From Paraburkholderia sp. PREW-6R (GTDB lineage Bacteria > Pseudomonadota > Gammaproteobacteria > Burkholderiales > Burkholderiaceae): a stretch of 64,000 bases of DNA. Positions 8,802 to 18,161 of the stretch are shown here, piece by piece (the stretch's first letter is position 1; every line of letters begins with the position of its first letter). Both the position numbers and the translations under genes were made by a program. The notes under the pieces are model-generated. The model had not been told where the DNA came from and did no database searches. It was given only the letters and a program-made list of their open reading frames with translations. The stretch is taken from positions 806,001 through 870,000 of the forward strand of contig NZ_CP155073.1 of the NCBI RefSeq assembly GCF_039621805.1. The letters run 5' to 3'.

Positions 8802-10718
8802 TCATTCAGGCGCTGAAGAAGCCGCCCCATGACTTAACCAGTCCAACACAGCACTAGCATCATCATCAGCACCCTGCCGCGCCTTGGCGACCGTCTCGGC
8901 CACATCCGCGCTAGGCACGGCGCGCCGAATCGCGACGCCGACCGCGAGAATGTCGATCATCACCAGATGCAGAATCCGCGAAATCATCGACAACTGCGAC
9001 TCGCGAATCTCGATGTGATCCGTCTCGAGCGCCACCGTGGCGCGCTTGGCCAGCGGCGTATTGCTCGACGTGATCGCAATGACCTTGGCCCCCGCCTGCA
9101 TCGCAACATCGAGAACGCGCAACAACTCCGGCGCGCGCCCGGACTTGGACACGGCCACGATCACATCGCCCTTTCCAAGCAACGCCGCCGACGCCGCCTG
9201 CATGTACAGATCGCCATAAGCAATCGTCGGAATGCCAAACCGGAAGAACTTGTAATGCGCATCCTGCGCGACGATGTTCGAATTGCCCAGCCCGTAAAAC
9301 TCGATACGCCGTGCACCGTTCAACAGATCGATCGCGCGCTCCACCTGCTCGAAATTCAGATGCTCGCGCAGTTGCAGGATGGCCGACACGGTGTTGTCCA
9401 GCACCTTCGCGCCGAAATCGGTTGCGGTGTCGCCGAGATGCACCTGGCTATGGCTCACCGGAATCGTTCCGGTCAAACCGGTCGCCAGTTTCAGCTTGAA
9501 ATCGGACAAGCCCTGGCAGCCGAGCGAACGGCAGAAACGGATCACCGTCGGCTGGCTGACGTCAGCCTTGCGGGCAATGTCGACGATCGGATCGTTGATG
9601 ATCGAACGCGGATGATTCAGCGCGAGATCGGCCACCCGGCGCTCGGCCGGCGTCAACGCGTCGCGCATCTGGCGAATCCGCTCGAACACCGCCGACGAAC
9701 TGCCGCCCGCGCGATTCGACAACTGCTCGGCCAGAATCGCCGACACGCCGAGAAATGCCGGGTATTCGGCCGTGATCACATACGTCGGCACGTTCCGCAA
9801 ATACGCTTCAAAGCGGCCCTTGGCCTCGAACCGCTTGCGGAACGACGAACGGGCAAACGTTTCGCCCAGGCGCGGCACGACGCCGCCGCCAATATAGATG
9901 CCGCCCAGCGCGCCGAGCGTCACCGCGATATTGCCGGCGAACGTGCCGAGAATGCCGCAGAACACGTCGACGGACTCGGCGGCGAGCGGCTCGCCCTCCA
10001 GCGCACGCCTGACGATCTCGATCGTGTCGACGTTCGCCGCCACACGCTTCTTGTCGCGGCCCGCAAGCGCACGGTAAATCACTTCGATGCCCGGCCCCGC
10101 CGCCACGCGTTCGAACGACACATGCGGCCACTTCTTGCGCGCATAGTGCAGCACGATGTCCTCGCGCTCGTCGGCCGGCGCGAAAGTGGCGTGGCCGCCT
10201 TCGCTGCCGAGCGCAATCCAGCGGTCGTCGGCAGGAATCAGGCCGGACACGCCCATGCCGGTGCCCGGTCCGAGCAGACCGATCACGCTGTTCGGCCGGC
10301 GCGTGCCGCCGCCCACCTGCACACGTTGCGCGTCGTTCAGACCGGGAAGCGCCATGGCGAGCGCGGTGAAGTCGTTCACCACCAGCAGCGTGTCGAAACC
10401 GAGCGTGCGGCGCGTGGCTTCGATCGAAAAGCTCCAGTCGTGATTGGTCATGCTCACCTGATCGCCGTCGACCGGATTCGCAATCGCAATGGCCGCATGA
10501 TTCACACGGCCAATCTTCGTGTCCTTCAGATACTTCTTGATGACTTCGGCTACGCCCGGATAGTCCGCGCATGGATACACCTGCACGGAGCCGATTTCGC
10601 CCGGCGCGTATTCCAGTGCGAAGCGCGCATTGGTGCCGCCGATGTCGGCCAGCAGCCGGGGTCCATCGGCATGCTGGCCCGCGCCCGGAGCAGCCTTAGT
10701 TTGCACACCAGTAGACAT
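8802..10718 (-). CDS. glk: Bifunctional glucokinase / HexR (RpiR-family) transcriptional regulator
   Basis: 638 residues with two fused parts. Residues about 20-335 are a glucokinase: [14 protein letters not shown] phosphate site, VVNDFTAL carrying the catalytic Asp, and the [13 protein letters not shown] loop. Residues about 343-638 are an RpiR/HexR-type regulator: a helix-turn-helix near 384-401 ([16 protein letters not shown]) and a SIS sugar-phosphate-binding domain to the C-terminus. HexR proteins sense 2-keto-3-deoxy-6-phosphogluconate and repress zwf/edd-type genes, so this protein would both make glucose 6-phosphate and sense the downstream intermediate. It overlaps pgl by 23 bases. 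The fusion recurs in Burkholderia relatives. Confidence 0.95.
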   Translation of the reverse strand: MSTGVQTKAAPGAGQHADGPRLLADIGGTNARFALEYAPGEIGSVQVYPCADYPGVAEVIKKYLKDTKIGRVNHAAIAIANPVDGDQVSMTNHDWSFSIEATRRTLGFDTLLVVNDFTALAMALPGLNDAQRVQVGGGTRRPNSVIGLLGPGTGMGVSGLIPADDRWIALGSEGGHATFAPADEREDIVLHYARKKWPHVSFERVAAGPGIEVIYRALAGRDKKRVAANVDTIEIVRRALEGEPLAAESVDVFCGILGTFAGNIAVTLGALGGIYIGGGVVPRLGETFARSSFRKRFEAKGRFEAYLRNVPTYVITAEYPAFLGVSAILAEQLSNRAGGSSSAVFERIRQMRDALTPAERRVADLALNHPRSIINDPIVDIARKADVSQPTVIRFCRSLGCQGLSDFKLKLATGLTGTIPVSHSQVHLGDTATDFGAKVLDNTVSAILQLREHLNFEQVERAIDLLNGARRIEFYGLGNSNIVAQDAHYKFFRFGIPTIAYGDLYMQAASAALLGKGDVIVAVSKSGRAPELLRVLDVAMQAGAKVIAITSSNTPLAKRATVALETDHIEIRESQLSMISRILHLVMIDILAVGVAIRRAVPSADVAETVAKARQGADDDASAVLDWLSHGAASSAPE

Positions 10719-11403
10719 CGAGTCTCACTCCCTTGTCGTTTGCCAACTGCGAGATGGCATTTTTTTCTAGCGAAGCGGCGGCTGCGTTGAGCACGTCCAT
10801 CTTGCGCGGTCCTGCGATCAGCAAAAACAGATGCTTCACCTGTTTCAACGCCGACATCGACCAGCTCACGCGCGCATGCGGCGCGGCACCCGGATGCACG
10901 GCGACGAAGTGATCCTGGGTGGTGATCGCGTGATCCCACTCGGGCGAGTCGGCAAACAGGGACGCTGTATGGCCGTCTTCGCCCATGCCGAGCACCGCGA
11001 CGTCCGGCACCACGGCAAAGCGCGGGTCGGCATTGAGCGCGGCGACATGCGCGTTCAGATCGTGCGACACGTCGACGAGCGGCCAGAACGTGGCGTTCTT
11101 CGCGGCATTCTGCAGCAGCGTTTCATGCGCGAAGCGCGCATTGCTGTCGCTGTCCGTATCGGGCACCCAGCGGTCGTCGACCAGTGTCACTGCGATGCGC
11201 GACCAGTCGAACGTTTGCGTGGATAGCGTCTTCAGGAATGGACGCGGGCTGCTGCCGCCGGACACCGCAAGCATGACAGGGCGCGTGCCGGCGCCCGGCG
11301 CGGCCGTTTGCGCGGCCAGCGACGCATTCAACGCGTCGCCGACTGCCTTTGCCAACGCATCGGACTGGGCACTTTGATCACTGAATGTGTGAATCTGGAT
11401 CAC
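10696..11403 (-). CDS. pgl: 6-phosphogluconolactonase
   Basis: 235 residues. It hydrolyses 6-phosphogluconolactone from the Zwf reaction to 6-phosphogluconate. The glucosamine-6-P-isomerase/lactonase fold shows in [39 protein letters not shown] and [21 protein letters not shown] place the start at GTG 11403 (VIQIHTF), directly behind a strong GGAGGAG; the open frame to 11727 has no such support. It lies between zwf and glk and overlaps glk, so translational coupling with the kinase-regulator is likely. Confidence 0.93.
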   Translation of the reverse strand: MIQIHTFSDQSAQSDALAKAVGDALNASLAAQTAAPGAGTRPVMLAVSGGSSPRPFLKTLSTQTFDWSRIAVTLVDDRWVPDTDSDSNARFAHETLLQNAAKNATFWPLVDVSHDLNAHVAALNADPRFAVVPDVAVLGMGEDGHTASLFADSPEWDHAITTQDHFVAVHPGAAPHARVSWSMSALKQVKHLFLLIAGPRKMDVLNAAAASLEKNAISQLANDKGVRLDVYWCAN

Positions 11404-11582
11404 TTCTCCTCCGTGCTGCTTTCTTGTTGGATCTGCGGAAATCCGCGGGACTGCCGTCACGGTTCGTCTGCAGCACAGGCTGCATGACAGACACCGCGTG
11501 GCAGACGCCATTCCGTTCAGTTCGTCGGTGGGTCTGGGTAGCGAAGCGCGGCGCTCGAACACACACCGCACTGCGCCGCGAT

Positions 11583-13046
11583 TCAATTCTCTTCTTCGAG
11601 CCAGCAGGAGCCGTGCTGCGCGAGCATCGCGCTCGCCGCAGCCGGTCCCCATGTGCCCGCTGCATAGGGTTTGGGCGGTCTGTTCGACACCTTCCATTCG
11701 TCGAGTATCGGTTCGACCCAGCGCCATGCCGCTTCCTGCTCGTCGCGACGCACGAAGAGCGCGAGGCGTCCGTTGATCACGTCGAGCAGCAGACGCTGGT
11801 AGGCCTCCATCTGGCCTTCGCGGAAGAACTGGTCGAATGCGAGGTCGAGGTGGACGCTGGCGAGGTTCATGCCCTCGCCCGGTTGCTTCGCAAGACAGTA
11901 GAGCCGAATGGTTTCGTTCGGCTGCAGACGGATCACGAGACGGTTTGCGCCGGCGCGCAATGCGGAAGTTCCGAGCGCCGAATGCGGCACCGGACGGAAA
12001 TTCACGACGATCTCGGCGACACGGTCCGCGAGACGCTTGCCCGTGCGCAGGAAAAACGGCACGCCGGCCCAGCGCCAGTTATCAATCTCGACTTTCAGCG
12101 CAACGAAGGTTTCCGTCTGGCTGTCCGGCTTGACGCCATGCTCGGTCGCATAGGCCGGCACCGACGCGCCGCGGATCACGCCCGAGTGATACTGGCCGCG
12201 CACGGCCACCTTGCCGATGTCGCGCGGGTCGACCGGTTTCAATGCGCGCAGCACGCGCAGCTTTTCGTCGCGGACCGAATCCGAATCCATGGAATGCGGC
12301 GGCTCCATCGCGACAATGGAAAGCAGTTGCAGCAAGTGGTTCTGCACCATGTCGCGCAATGCGCCGGTGTTGTCGTAAAAGTCGCCGCGCGCTTCCACGC
12401 CAAGTTCTTCGGCGATCGTAATCTGAATGCTCTCGACCCACTCGCGGCGCCACAGCGGCTCGAACAGCGCATTGCCAAAACGCAATGCAAGCAGGTTCTG
12501 CACGGGCTCTTTGCCGAGGTAGTGGTCGATACGATAGATCTGTTCTTCAGCGAAGATTTCGCCAACCGCATCATTGATTGCGTTCGACGATCTGAGGTCG
12601 TAGCCGAGCGGCTTTTCGAGCACGATGCGCGCGTTCCCGTTCAGTCCGACCGAGGCGAGCGCACGGCAGATCGGCACGAAGAGGGAGGGGCCCGTTGCCA
12701 GATAAAACACACGAATGCCCGGCAGATCCTGGATCGCGTCGCGCAGATGCACGAAGTCTTCCGGATTGCCCAGGTCGATGTTCACGAACTCGATACGTTC
12801 GAGAAAGCTCGCCCATGCCGCTTCATCCACACCTTTCTTCGACACGTGCGGTTTGACGTGCTCGTTCACCCACTGAAGATACTCACTGCGATCCGCCGCA
12901 TGCCTCGCCACCGCGACGATCTTGCCGCTGTCGGCCAGCATGCCGCCCGCACGGTGCGCTTCAAACAGTGCAGGCAGGATCTTGCGCATCGACAGATCGC
13001 CGGTACCGCCGAAAAGAACGAAGGTGAAGCCTGAATCGGTTTGCAT
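11583..13046 (-). CDS. zwf: Glucose-6-phosphate 1-dehydrogenase
   Basis: 487 residues, the usual length. It oxidises glucose 6-phosphate with NAD(P)+, the entry to the Entner-Doudoroff and oxidative pentose phosphate routes. The dinucleotide motif GGTGDLSMRK (about 13-22) and the substrate/catalytic segment RIDHYLGKE are intact. The start is ATG 13046 (MQTDSGF); 36 upstream in-frame codons cover the promoter and are not coding. It is first gene of a zwf-pgl-glk/hexR operon transcribed from a promoter that overlaps a HexR-type operator at 13128-13144. Confidence 0.97.
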   Translation of the reverse strand: MQTDSGFTFVLFGGTGDLSMRKILPALFEAHRAGGMLADSGKIVAVARHAADRSEYLQWVNEHVKPHVSKKGVDEAAWASFLERIEFVNIDLGNPEDFVHLRDAIQDLPGIRVFYLATGPSLFVPICRALASVGLNGNARIVLEKPLGYDLRSSNAINDAVGEIFAEEQIYRIDHYLGKEPVQNLLALRFGNALFEPLWRREWVESIQITIAEELGVEARGDFYDNTGALRDMVQNHLLQLLSIVAMEPPHSMDSDSVRDEKLRVLRALKPVDPRDIGKVAVRGQYHSGVIRGASVPAYATEHGVKPDSQTETFVALKVEIDNWRWAGVPFFLRTGKRLADRVAEIVVNFRPVPHSALGTSALRAGANRLVIRLQPNETIRLYCLAKQPGEGMNLASVHLDLAFDQFFREGQMEAYQRLLLDVINGRLALFVRRDEQEAAWRWVEPILDEWKVSNRPPKPYAAGTWGPAAASAMLAQHGSCWLEEEN

Positions 13047-13116
13047 GAGTCTCCGTCGATGTCCTGGGGCCGCGCAAGTGAGCGAAAAGCGCGACCGTAG
13101 TCCGATAAAATATTTT

Positions 13117-13145
13117 TTGACACTGAATTGTAGTTTAACTACAAT
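13117..13145 (+). promoter_or_regulatory. Plus-strand sigma-70 promoter for the sugar ABC operon
   Basis: TTGACA at 13117-13122 and TACAAT at 13140-13145 have an optimal 17-base spacer. Transcription would start near 13152, giving a leader of about 440 bases before the substrate-binding protein gene. The palindrome at 13128-13144 occupies the spacer and most of the -10. Confidence 0.75.
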
Positions 13146-13154
13146 CCAAATCAA
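13127..13154 (-). promoter_or_regulatory. zwf: Minus-strand promoter for zwf-pgl-glk
   Basis: In minus-strand reading, TTGATT (13149-13154) and TACAAT (13127-13132) are 16 bases apart. The elements interleave with the opposite-facing promoter, so RNA polymerase could occupy only one at a time. The same palindrome overlaps its -10 and spacer. Confidence 0.65.
13128..13144. promoter_or_regulatory. HexR-type operator
   Basis: A perfect 17-base inverted repeat, TTGTAGTT-T-AACTACAA. It matches the general HexR site form known from Pseudomonas and Shewanella (TTGT...ACAA/TGTA...TACA). It sits across the -10 regions of both divergent promoters, so one bound dimer could repress both. That the HexR domain of the adjacent glucokinase fusion is the ligand-responsive binder is inference from family and location. 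Confidence 0.75.
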
Positions 13155-13595
13155 GAGGTAGCGCTAATTCGATGAAAAAAGCGTGCACTGTCAGGCAGGA
13201 TGCGCGTTTTCGCGAATCGGCAGGCGTCCCCTGCATGTTAAAGGACATTGCGCAAGAGCACGTGCCAGCTTGTCCCGCGGCCTCGATGGAGTGCAGGACG
13301 AGGCGGCGTCAGGCGAACTGCTTCAGGCGAATTGCTCCGATCAACATGTAAGGCACCTCGAGTCTGCCGCGCTACGCGGGCAGGCAAAAATCAAAAGAGG
13401 AGACAGTCAGTTGCATCCCGAACCACTCATCTCTTGAGCTTCCAGCGGCCGGACATCGGTCCGCCGGCACATGCCTCGCGCATGCGCCCGACCGTGCTCG
13501 ATCGCCCAGTGTTTTGCCTGTTTGAACCAACCACAGCACCCTGGCGACATCAGGGGCCATTCGTTTTTTGTTCAGGTGTCTGGAGGAGATAAGCA
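13155..13595 (+). other. Long leader region before the sugar ABC operon
   Basis: About 440 bases, transcribed if the promoter at 13117-13145 is used. I see no recognised riboswitch. A minimal frame after GAGGAG near 13400 would encode only about eight residues from a TTG and is not convincing. The proximal Shine-Dalgarno GGAGGAG lies just before ATG 13596. Confidence 0.4.
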
Positions 13596-14843
13596 ATGAA
13601 ATTTCGCGCGATCATGGGCGCTTTGTGCGCCGCAGGTCTGATGTGTGGCGTCTCGGCAGTGCAAGCAGCCGAGTCGATCGAAGTGTTGCACTGGTGGACT
13701 TCGGGCGGCGAGTCGAAAGCCGTCGGCGTCCTCAAGGACGACATGACGAAACAGGGTTACACGTGGAAGGACTTCGCGGTTGCAGGTGGCGCAGGCGCGG
13801 CTGCCATGACGGCACTCAAGACGCAGGTGATCTCGGGCAACGCGCCGAGCGCTGCGCAGATCAAGGGCCCGCTGATCCAGGACTGGGCTTCGCAAGGCGT
13901 GCTGGTGCCGATCGACTCCGTCGCGGGTGACTGGAAAAAGAACCTGCCGCCGGAAATCGACAAGATCATGCATGCGGACGGTCACTACGTCGCCGCGCCG
14001 TTCTCGGTGCACCGCGTGAACTGGCTGTACATCAACAAGGCAGCGCTCGACAAGGCAGGCGGCAAGGTGCCGACCACGTGGCCTGAGTTCTTCGCGGTGG
14101 CCGACAAGATGAAGGCCGCGGGCATCCAGCCGATCGCGATGGGCGGTCAGCCGTGGCAGGACCTGACGCTGTGGGAAGACGTCGTGCTGTCGCAAGGCGC
14201 GGACTTCTACAAGAAGGCGATCGTCGACCTCGACGAGAAGACGCTGACGTCGGACAAGATGGTCGGTGTGTTCGACACGGTGCGCAAGATCCAGGGTTAC
14301 TTCGACGCGGGCCGCACGGGCCGTGACTGGAACCTGGCCACGGCGATGGTCATCAACGGCAAGGCCGGCATGCAGTTCATGGGCGACTGGGCGAAGGGCG
14401 AATTCGCCAACGCCGGCAAGAAGTCGGGCTCGGACTACGTCTGCGCTGCGGTGCCGGGCACGGAAAAGGCCTACACGTTCAACGTCGACTCGTTCGTGTT
14501 CTTCCAGCAGAAGGGCTCGAAGACGGCAACGCCGGGTCAACTCGCGCTCGCCAAGACGATCATGACGCCGGACTTCCAGGAACAGTTCAGCCTGAACAAG
14601 GGTTCCATCCCGGTGCGCCTCGGCGTGTCGATGGCCAAGTTCGACGACTGCGCGAAGAAGTCGTATGCGGATGAACAGGTCGCGATCAAGTCGGGCGGCT
14701 ACGTGCCTTCGCTGGCGCACGGCATGGCTCAACCGGACGCGGCAGCCGGCGCGATCTCGGACGTCGTGACGAAGTTCATGAACTCGCAGGAGGACTCGAA
14801 GAGCGCGGTTGCCGCACTCGCGAAGGCAGCGAAGACGAAGTAA
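13596..14843 (+). CDS. Sugar (probably glucose/mannose) ABC transporter, periplasmic substrate-binding protein
   Basis: 415 residues with a signal peptide ending VQAA. The mature protein starts ESIEVLHWWTSGGESKAVGVL, typical of the large family 1 solute-binding proteins of the GtsA/glucose-mannose group. It has many surface lysines and a conserved WQDLTLWEDVVLSQG ligand-site region. It would deliver the sugar to the two permeases encoded next. Glucose is inferred from the shared operator region with zwf-pgl-glk. The start has a very strong GGAGGAG. A stable hairpin just after the stop probably helps keep this cistron more abundant than the permeases. Confidence 0.9.
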   Translation: MKFRAIMGALCAAGLMCGVSAVQAAESIEVLHWWTSGGESKAVGVLKDDMTKQGYTWKDFAVAGGAGAAAMTALKTQVISGNAPSAAQIKGPLIQDWASQGVLVPIDSVAGDWKKNLPPEIDKIMHADGHYVAAPFSVHRVNWLYINKAALDKAGGKVPTTWPEFFAVADKMKAAGIQPIAMGGQPWQDLTLWEDVVLSQGADFYKKAIVDLDEKTLTSDKMVGVFDTVRKIQGYFDAGRTGRDWNLATAMVINGKAGMQFMGDWAKGEFANAGKKSGSDYVCAAVPGTEKAYTFNVDSFVFFQQKGSKTATPGQLALAKTIMTPDFQEQFSLNKGSIPVRLGVSMAKFDDCAKKSYADEQVAIKSGGYVPSLAHGMAQPDAAAGAISDVVTKFMNSQEDSKSAVAALAKAAKTK

Positions 14844-14871
14844 GCAGCACGTAGTCGATCGAGTGAGGCGG

Positions 14872-14906
14872 CGCGCCCGGTTCTTCCCACAAGGATGCCG
14901 GGCGCG
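14872..14906 (+). promoter_or_regulatory. Intercistronic hairpin after the binding-protein gene
   Basis: CGCGCCCGG at 14872-14880 pairs with CCGGGCGCG at 14898-14906. No T-run follows, so it is more likely an mRNA stabiliser or partial attenuator than a full terminator. This is a familiar arrangement behind ABC binding-protein genes. Confidence 0.6.
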
Positions 14907-15050
14907 TCCTTCAGGTCCGCTGATTGCGTGAACGGCCGCCCGGGCAGCAGGCGGCTTCACTTTGTTTCAACGGGTCACACCTATGCCGCGACGGCCTTGC
15001 GCGACTCACGCGCACATGTCCCGCGGTACAGTTTCAGCAGGAGTCGAGTA

Positions 15051-15989
15051 GTGACTGCTTCCATTAGCGGAAACGGGAAAACGGCCACCGTTACCCGCCG
15101 CGCGTCGCCCATGGCGGCCCTTGCCGATCGCTGGATTCCGAAGCTGGTGCTCGCACCCAGCGTCGTGATCAGCCTGATCTTCGTCTATGGCTTCATTGCC
15201 ATTACCGGCTATCTGTCGCTGTCCAATTCGCGACTGATGCCTCGCTATGAATTTGTCGGTTTAGACCGTTATCGCGAACTGTTCGATAACGACGTGTTCT
15301 GGACGTCCGCTGCCAACCTCGGCTGGTTCGGCATCCCGTTCATTGGTATCTGTATCGGTCTCGGCCTCTTCCTTGCCATCCTGCTCGATCAGCAGATCCG
15401 CAACGAAGGCGCGCTGCGCGCAGTGTTTCTCTACCCGATGGCGCTGTCGTTCATCGTCACCGGCACGGCGTGGCAATGGATCATGACGCCGAGCATCGGC
15501 CTCGAAAAGGTGTTTCACGACTGGGGCTGGACGAGCTTTTCGTTCGGCTGGCTCGGCGACCCCGACAAGGCGATTTTCTGCGTCGTGATCGCGGCGGTAT
15601 GGCAATCCACCGGCTTCGTGATGGCGCTCTTCCTCGCCGGTCTGCGCGGCGTGGACGGCGAGATCTTCAAGGCCGCGCAGATGGACGGCGCGGGGCTGCC
15701 GACCATCTACCGCAAGATCGTGATTCCGAGCATGCGTCCGGTGTTCTTTTCCGTGCTGCTGATTCTCTGCCACATCACGATCAAGACCTTCGACCTCGTG
15801 GTCGCATTGACCGCGGGCGGTCCGGGCACGTCGTCGTCGCTGCCGGCTATTTTCATGTACACGTTTTCGTTCAATCGCGGGCAGCTGGGCGTCGGCGCGG
15901 CATCGTCGATGATGATGCTCGCCACCGTCGTCGCCGTGCTCGTGCCGCTCATGTATCTGGAATCGAGGAGCACGCGCAATGCAGCCTAA
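15051..15989 (+). CDS. Sugar ABC transporter permease 1
   Basis: 312 residues. It is a MalF/UgpA-type inner-membrane permease with about six helices and the EAA loop GEIFKAAQMDGAGLPTIYRKIVIPSMRP near the C-terminal third, which docks on the ATPase. I place the start at GTG 15051 because AGGAG lies 7 bases upstream; an ATG at 15111 (MAALADRW) is an alternative. It overlaps the second permease by 11 bases, so the two are translationally coupled and form the heterodimeric channel. Confidence 0.9.
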   Translation: MTASISGNGKTATVTRRASPMAALADRWIPKLVLAPSVVISLIFVYGFIAITGYLSLSNSRLMPRYEFVGLDRYRELFDNDVFWTSAANLGWFGIPFIGICIGLGLFLAILLDQQIRNEGALRAVFLYPMALSFIVTGTAWQWIMTPSIGLEKVFHDWGWTSFSFGWLGDPDKAIFCVVIAAVWQSTGFVMALFLAGLRGVDGEIFKAAQMDGAGLPTIYRKIVIPSMRPVFFSVLLILCHITIKTFDLVVALTAGGPGTSSSLPAIFMYTFSFNRGQLGVGAASSMMMLATVVAVLVPLMYLESRSTRNAA

Positions 15990-16836
15990 GATGACGATCA
16001 GCCGTGCCGTCATTTACGCGGCCCTGATTCTGTTCGCCCTGTATTTCCTGTTTCCGCTGTACGTGATGCTGTCCACGTCGTTCAAGGACATCGACCAGTT
16101 GCGCACCGGCAATCTGCTGACGCCGCCGACCCACTGGACCATCGATCCGTGGATCAAGGCATGGAGCGGCGCCTGTACCGGCGTGCGCTGCGACGGCATG
16201 CAGCCGTTCTTCATGAACTCCGTGCGCATGGTGATTCCGGCCGTGCTGATCTCGTCGATCATCGGCGCGTTCAACGGTTATGTGCTCACGCACTGGCGTT
16301 TTCGCGGCGCGGACCCGATCTTCACGATGATCCTGGTCGGCTGTTTCATTCCGTTCCAGGCGATCCTGCTGCCGATGGCGCGTTTCGAAGGCGCAATGGG
16401 TCTGTCGAACACCACGACCGGTCTGGTGGTCGTGCACGTGATCTACGGTATCGCGTTCACCACGATGTTCTTCCGCAACTTCTACGTGAGCATTCCGGCT
16501 GAACTCGTGAAGGCGGCCCGCATCGACGGTGCGGGTTTCTTCACGATCTTCACGAAGATCCTGCTGCCCGTTTCGCTGCCGATCTTCATGGTGTGCCTGA
16601 TCTGGCAATTCACGCAGATCTGGAATGACTTCCTGTTCGGGATCGTGTTCTCCGGCGTGGATTCCATGCCGATTACGGTGGCGCTGAACAACCTCGTGAA
16701 CACTTCGACCGGTGTGAAGGAATACAACGTGGACATGGCCGGCGCAATTATCGCCGCGTTGCCCACGCTGCTGGTCTACATCATCGCCGGACGCTATTTC
16801 GTGCGCGGCCTGACGGCCGGCGCGGTGAAGGGCTAA
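15979..16836 (+). CDS. Sugar ABC transporter permease 2
   Basis: 285 residues. It is a MalG/UgpE-type permease: an N-terminal helix (VIYAALILFALYFLFPLYVML), a STSFKDIDQL periplasmic segment, then helices around an EAA loop ELVKAARIDGAGFFTIFTKILLPVSLP. It partners permease 1. The ATG lies inside the end of the preceding gene. The periplasmic insertion with two cysteines (GACTGVRCDG) is a feature of the glucose-type transporters as I recall them, though I have not aligned it. Confidence 0.92.
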   Translation: MQPKMTISRAVIYAALILFALYFLFPLYVMLSTSFKDIDQLRTGNLLTPPTHWTIDPWIKAWSGACTGVRCDGMQPFFMNSVRMVIPAVLISSIIGAFNGYVLTHWRFRGADPIFTMILVGCFIPFQAILLPMARFEGAMGLSNTTTGLVVVHVIYGIAFTTMFFRNFYVSIPAELVKAARIDGAGFFTIFTKILLPVSLPIFMVCLIWQFTQIWNDFLFGIVFSGVDSMPITVALNNLVNTSTGVKEYNVDMAGAIIAALPTLLVYIIAGRYFVRGLTAGAVKG

Positions 16837-16848
16837 ACCATCCGAGCT

Positions 16849-16887
16849 CGGCGGCGCAATCCGCGCAAAGTGCGGGAGGCGCCGCCG
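16849..16887 (+). promoter_or_regulatory. Intercistronic hairpin before the ATPase gene
   Basis: CGGCGGCGC (16849-16857) pairs with GCGCCGCCG (16879-16887), and an inner CCGC/GCGG stem stacks on it. It has no T-tract. It probably affects processing or relative expression of the permease and ATPase cistrons. Confidence 0.55.
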
Positions 16888-16939
16888 TCACCCGACCAAG
16901 ACGTTTTCAAGCAGTACCAGAGACTAGAGGATTCACAGC

Positions 16940-18055
16940 ATGGCAAGCCTTTCCATCCGTGACGTGTACAAGACTTATCCGAACGGGGTGCCGGTTCTGA
17001 AGGGTGTCAACATCGACATCGAAGACGGCCAGTTCCTGATTCTGGTCGGCGGCTCGGGCTGCGGGAAGTCGACGCTGCTCAACATGATCGCCGGCCTCGA
17101 AACCGTGACCAAGGGCGAGATTCAGATCGACGGCAAGACGGTCAACAACCTGTCGCCGAAAGATCGCGATATTGCGATGGTGTTCCAGTCGTACGCGCTG
17201 TACCCGTCCATGACGGTGCGCGAAAACATTTCGTTCGGCCTGAACATCCGCAAGGTGCCGAAGAACGAGCAGACGCAGATTGTCGACCGTGTGTCGAACA
17301 CGCTGCAGATCACGCACCTGCTGGACCGCAAGCCGGGCCAGCTGTCCGGCGGTCAGCGTCAGCGCGTGGCAATGGGCCGTGCGCTCGCGCGCGACCCGGT
17401 CATGTTCCTGTTCGACGAACCGCTGTCGAACCTCGACGCGAAGCTGCGTATCGAAATGCGTTCGGAAATCAAGCTGCTGCATCAGCGCCTTGGCACAACG
17501 ATCGTCTACGTGACGCATGACCAGATCGAAGCCATGACGCTCGGCGACCGTATCGCGGTGATGAAAGACGGCATCGTCCAACAGTTCGGCGCGCCGCAGG
17601 ACATTTACGACTCGCCGTCGAACCTGTTCGTGGCCGGCTTTATCGGCGCGCCGCCGATGAACTTCATTCAGGGCAAGCTGGTCGGGCAGGGTTCGGGCGT
17701 TGGGCTCGAACTCGATACGGGCGTGACGCGCCAGGTGCTGAATCTGCCGTTCGACACCGCGAAGGTGAAGTCGCATATCGGTCGCGATGTGATTCTCGGC
17801 CTGCGCCCGGAGCGCATCACCGACGCACGCGCCGCGCACGGCGACAACGCGCAGTTGCAGGCGATCGACGTGAAGGTCGACGTGATCGAGCCGACCGGTC
17901 CGGACACACTGGTGTTCGCGCAGGTCAACGGCAAGCGCGTGGTGAGCCGCGTGCACCCGGCTTCGAATCCGCAACCGCTGTCCAATAGCACGCTGCTGTT
18001 CGATACGTCGAAGGCAGTGCTGTTCGACCCGGCGAACGAAGAGCGCATCGCCTGA
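16940..18055 (+). CDS. Sugar ABC transporter ATP-binding protein (UgpC/MalK type)
   Basis: 371 residues. Walker A GGSGCGKST (37-45), the signature LSGGQRQRVAMGRALARDP, Walker B VMFLFDEP and the switch His in TIVYVTHDQ are all present. A C-terminal beta-rich MalK-like regulatory/TOBE region (about 240-371) follows. It is the last gene of the importer operon, 104 bases after permease 2 and followed by a terminator. The single ATPase would serve as a homodimer under both permeases. Confidence 0.95.
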   Translation: MASLSIRDVYKTYPNGVPVLKGVNIDIEDGQFLILVGGSGCGKSTLLNMIAGLETVTKGEIQIDGKTVNNLSPKDRDIAMVFQSYALYPSMTVRENISFGLNIRKVPKNEQTQIVDRVSNTLQITHLLDRKPGQLSGGQRQRVAMGRALARDPVMFLFDEPLSNLDAKLRIEMRSEIKLLHQRLGTTIVYVTHDQIEAMTLGDRIAVMKDGIVQQFGAPQDIYDSPSNLFVAGFIGAPPMNFIQGKLVGQGSGVGLELDTGVTRQVLNLPFDTAKVKSHIGRDVILGLRPERITDARAAHGDNAQLQAIDVKVDVIEPTGPDTLVFAQVNGKRVVSRVHPASNPQPLSNSTLLFDTSKAVLFDPANEERIA

Positions 18056-18109
18056 CGTCGGGCCTGGTCCAGCCCGGCTTCGGGCAGTGAGCCGATCAGT
18101 CCAGTCAGA

Positions 18110-18145
18110 AAAAGCCCCGCACGTTGTAAGACGCACGGGGCTTTT
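18110..18145. terminator. Bidirectional terminator between ABC operon and LysR gene
   Basis: AAAAGCCCCG (18110-18119) pairs with CGGGGCTTTT (18136-18145). The A and T flanks allow it to end both the plus-strand ABC transcript and the convergent LysR transcript. Confidence 0.85.
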
Positions 18146-18161
18146 CCATTTGCGTCGTAGC

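Noticed and set aside
8204..8830. 208-codon minus-strand frame across the inverted element
   Set aside because: The sequence is explained by the repeat arms and hairpins; such frames are recurrent spurious hypotheticals.
13183..13437. 84-codon plus-strand frame in the leader of the sugar importer
   Set aside because: No ribosome site at its start and no family resemblance; it lies in a region better explained as untranslated leader.
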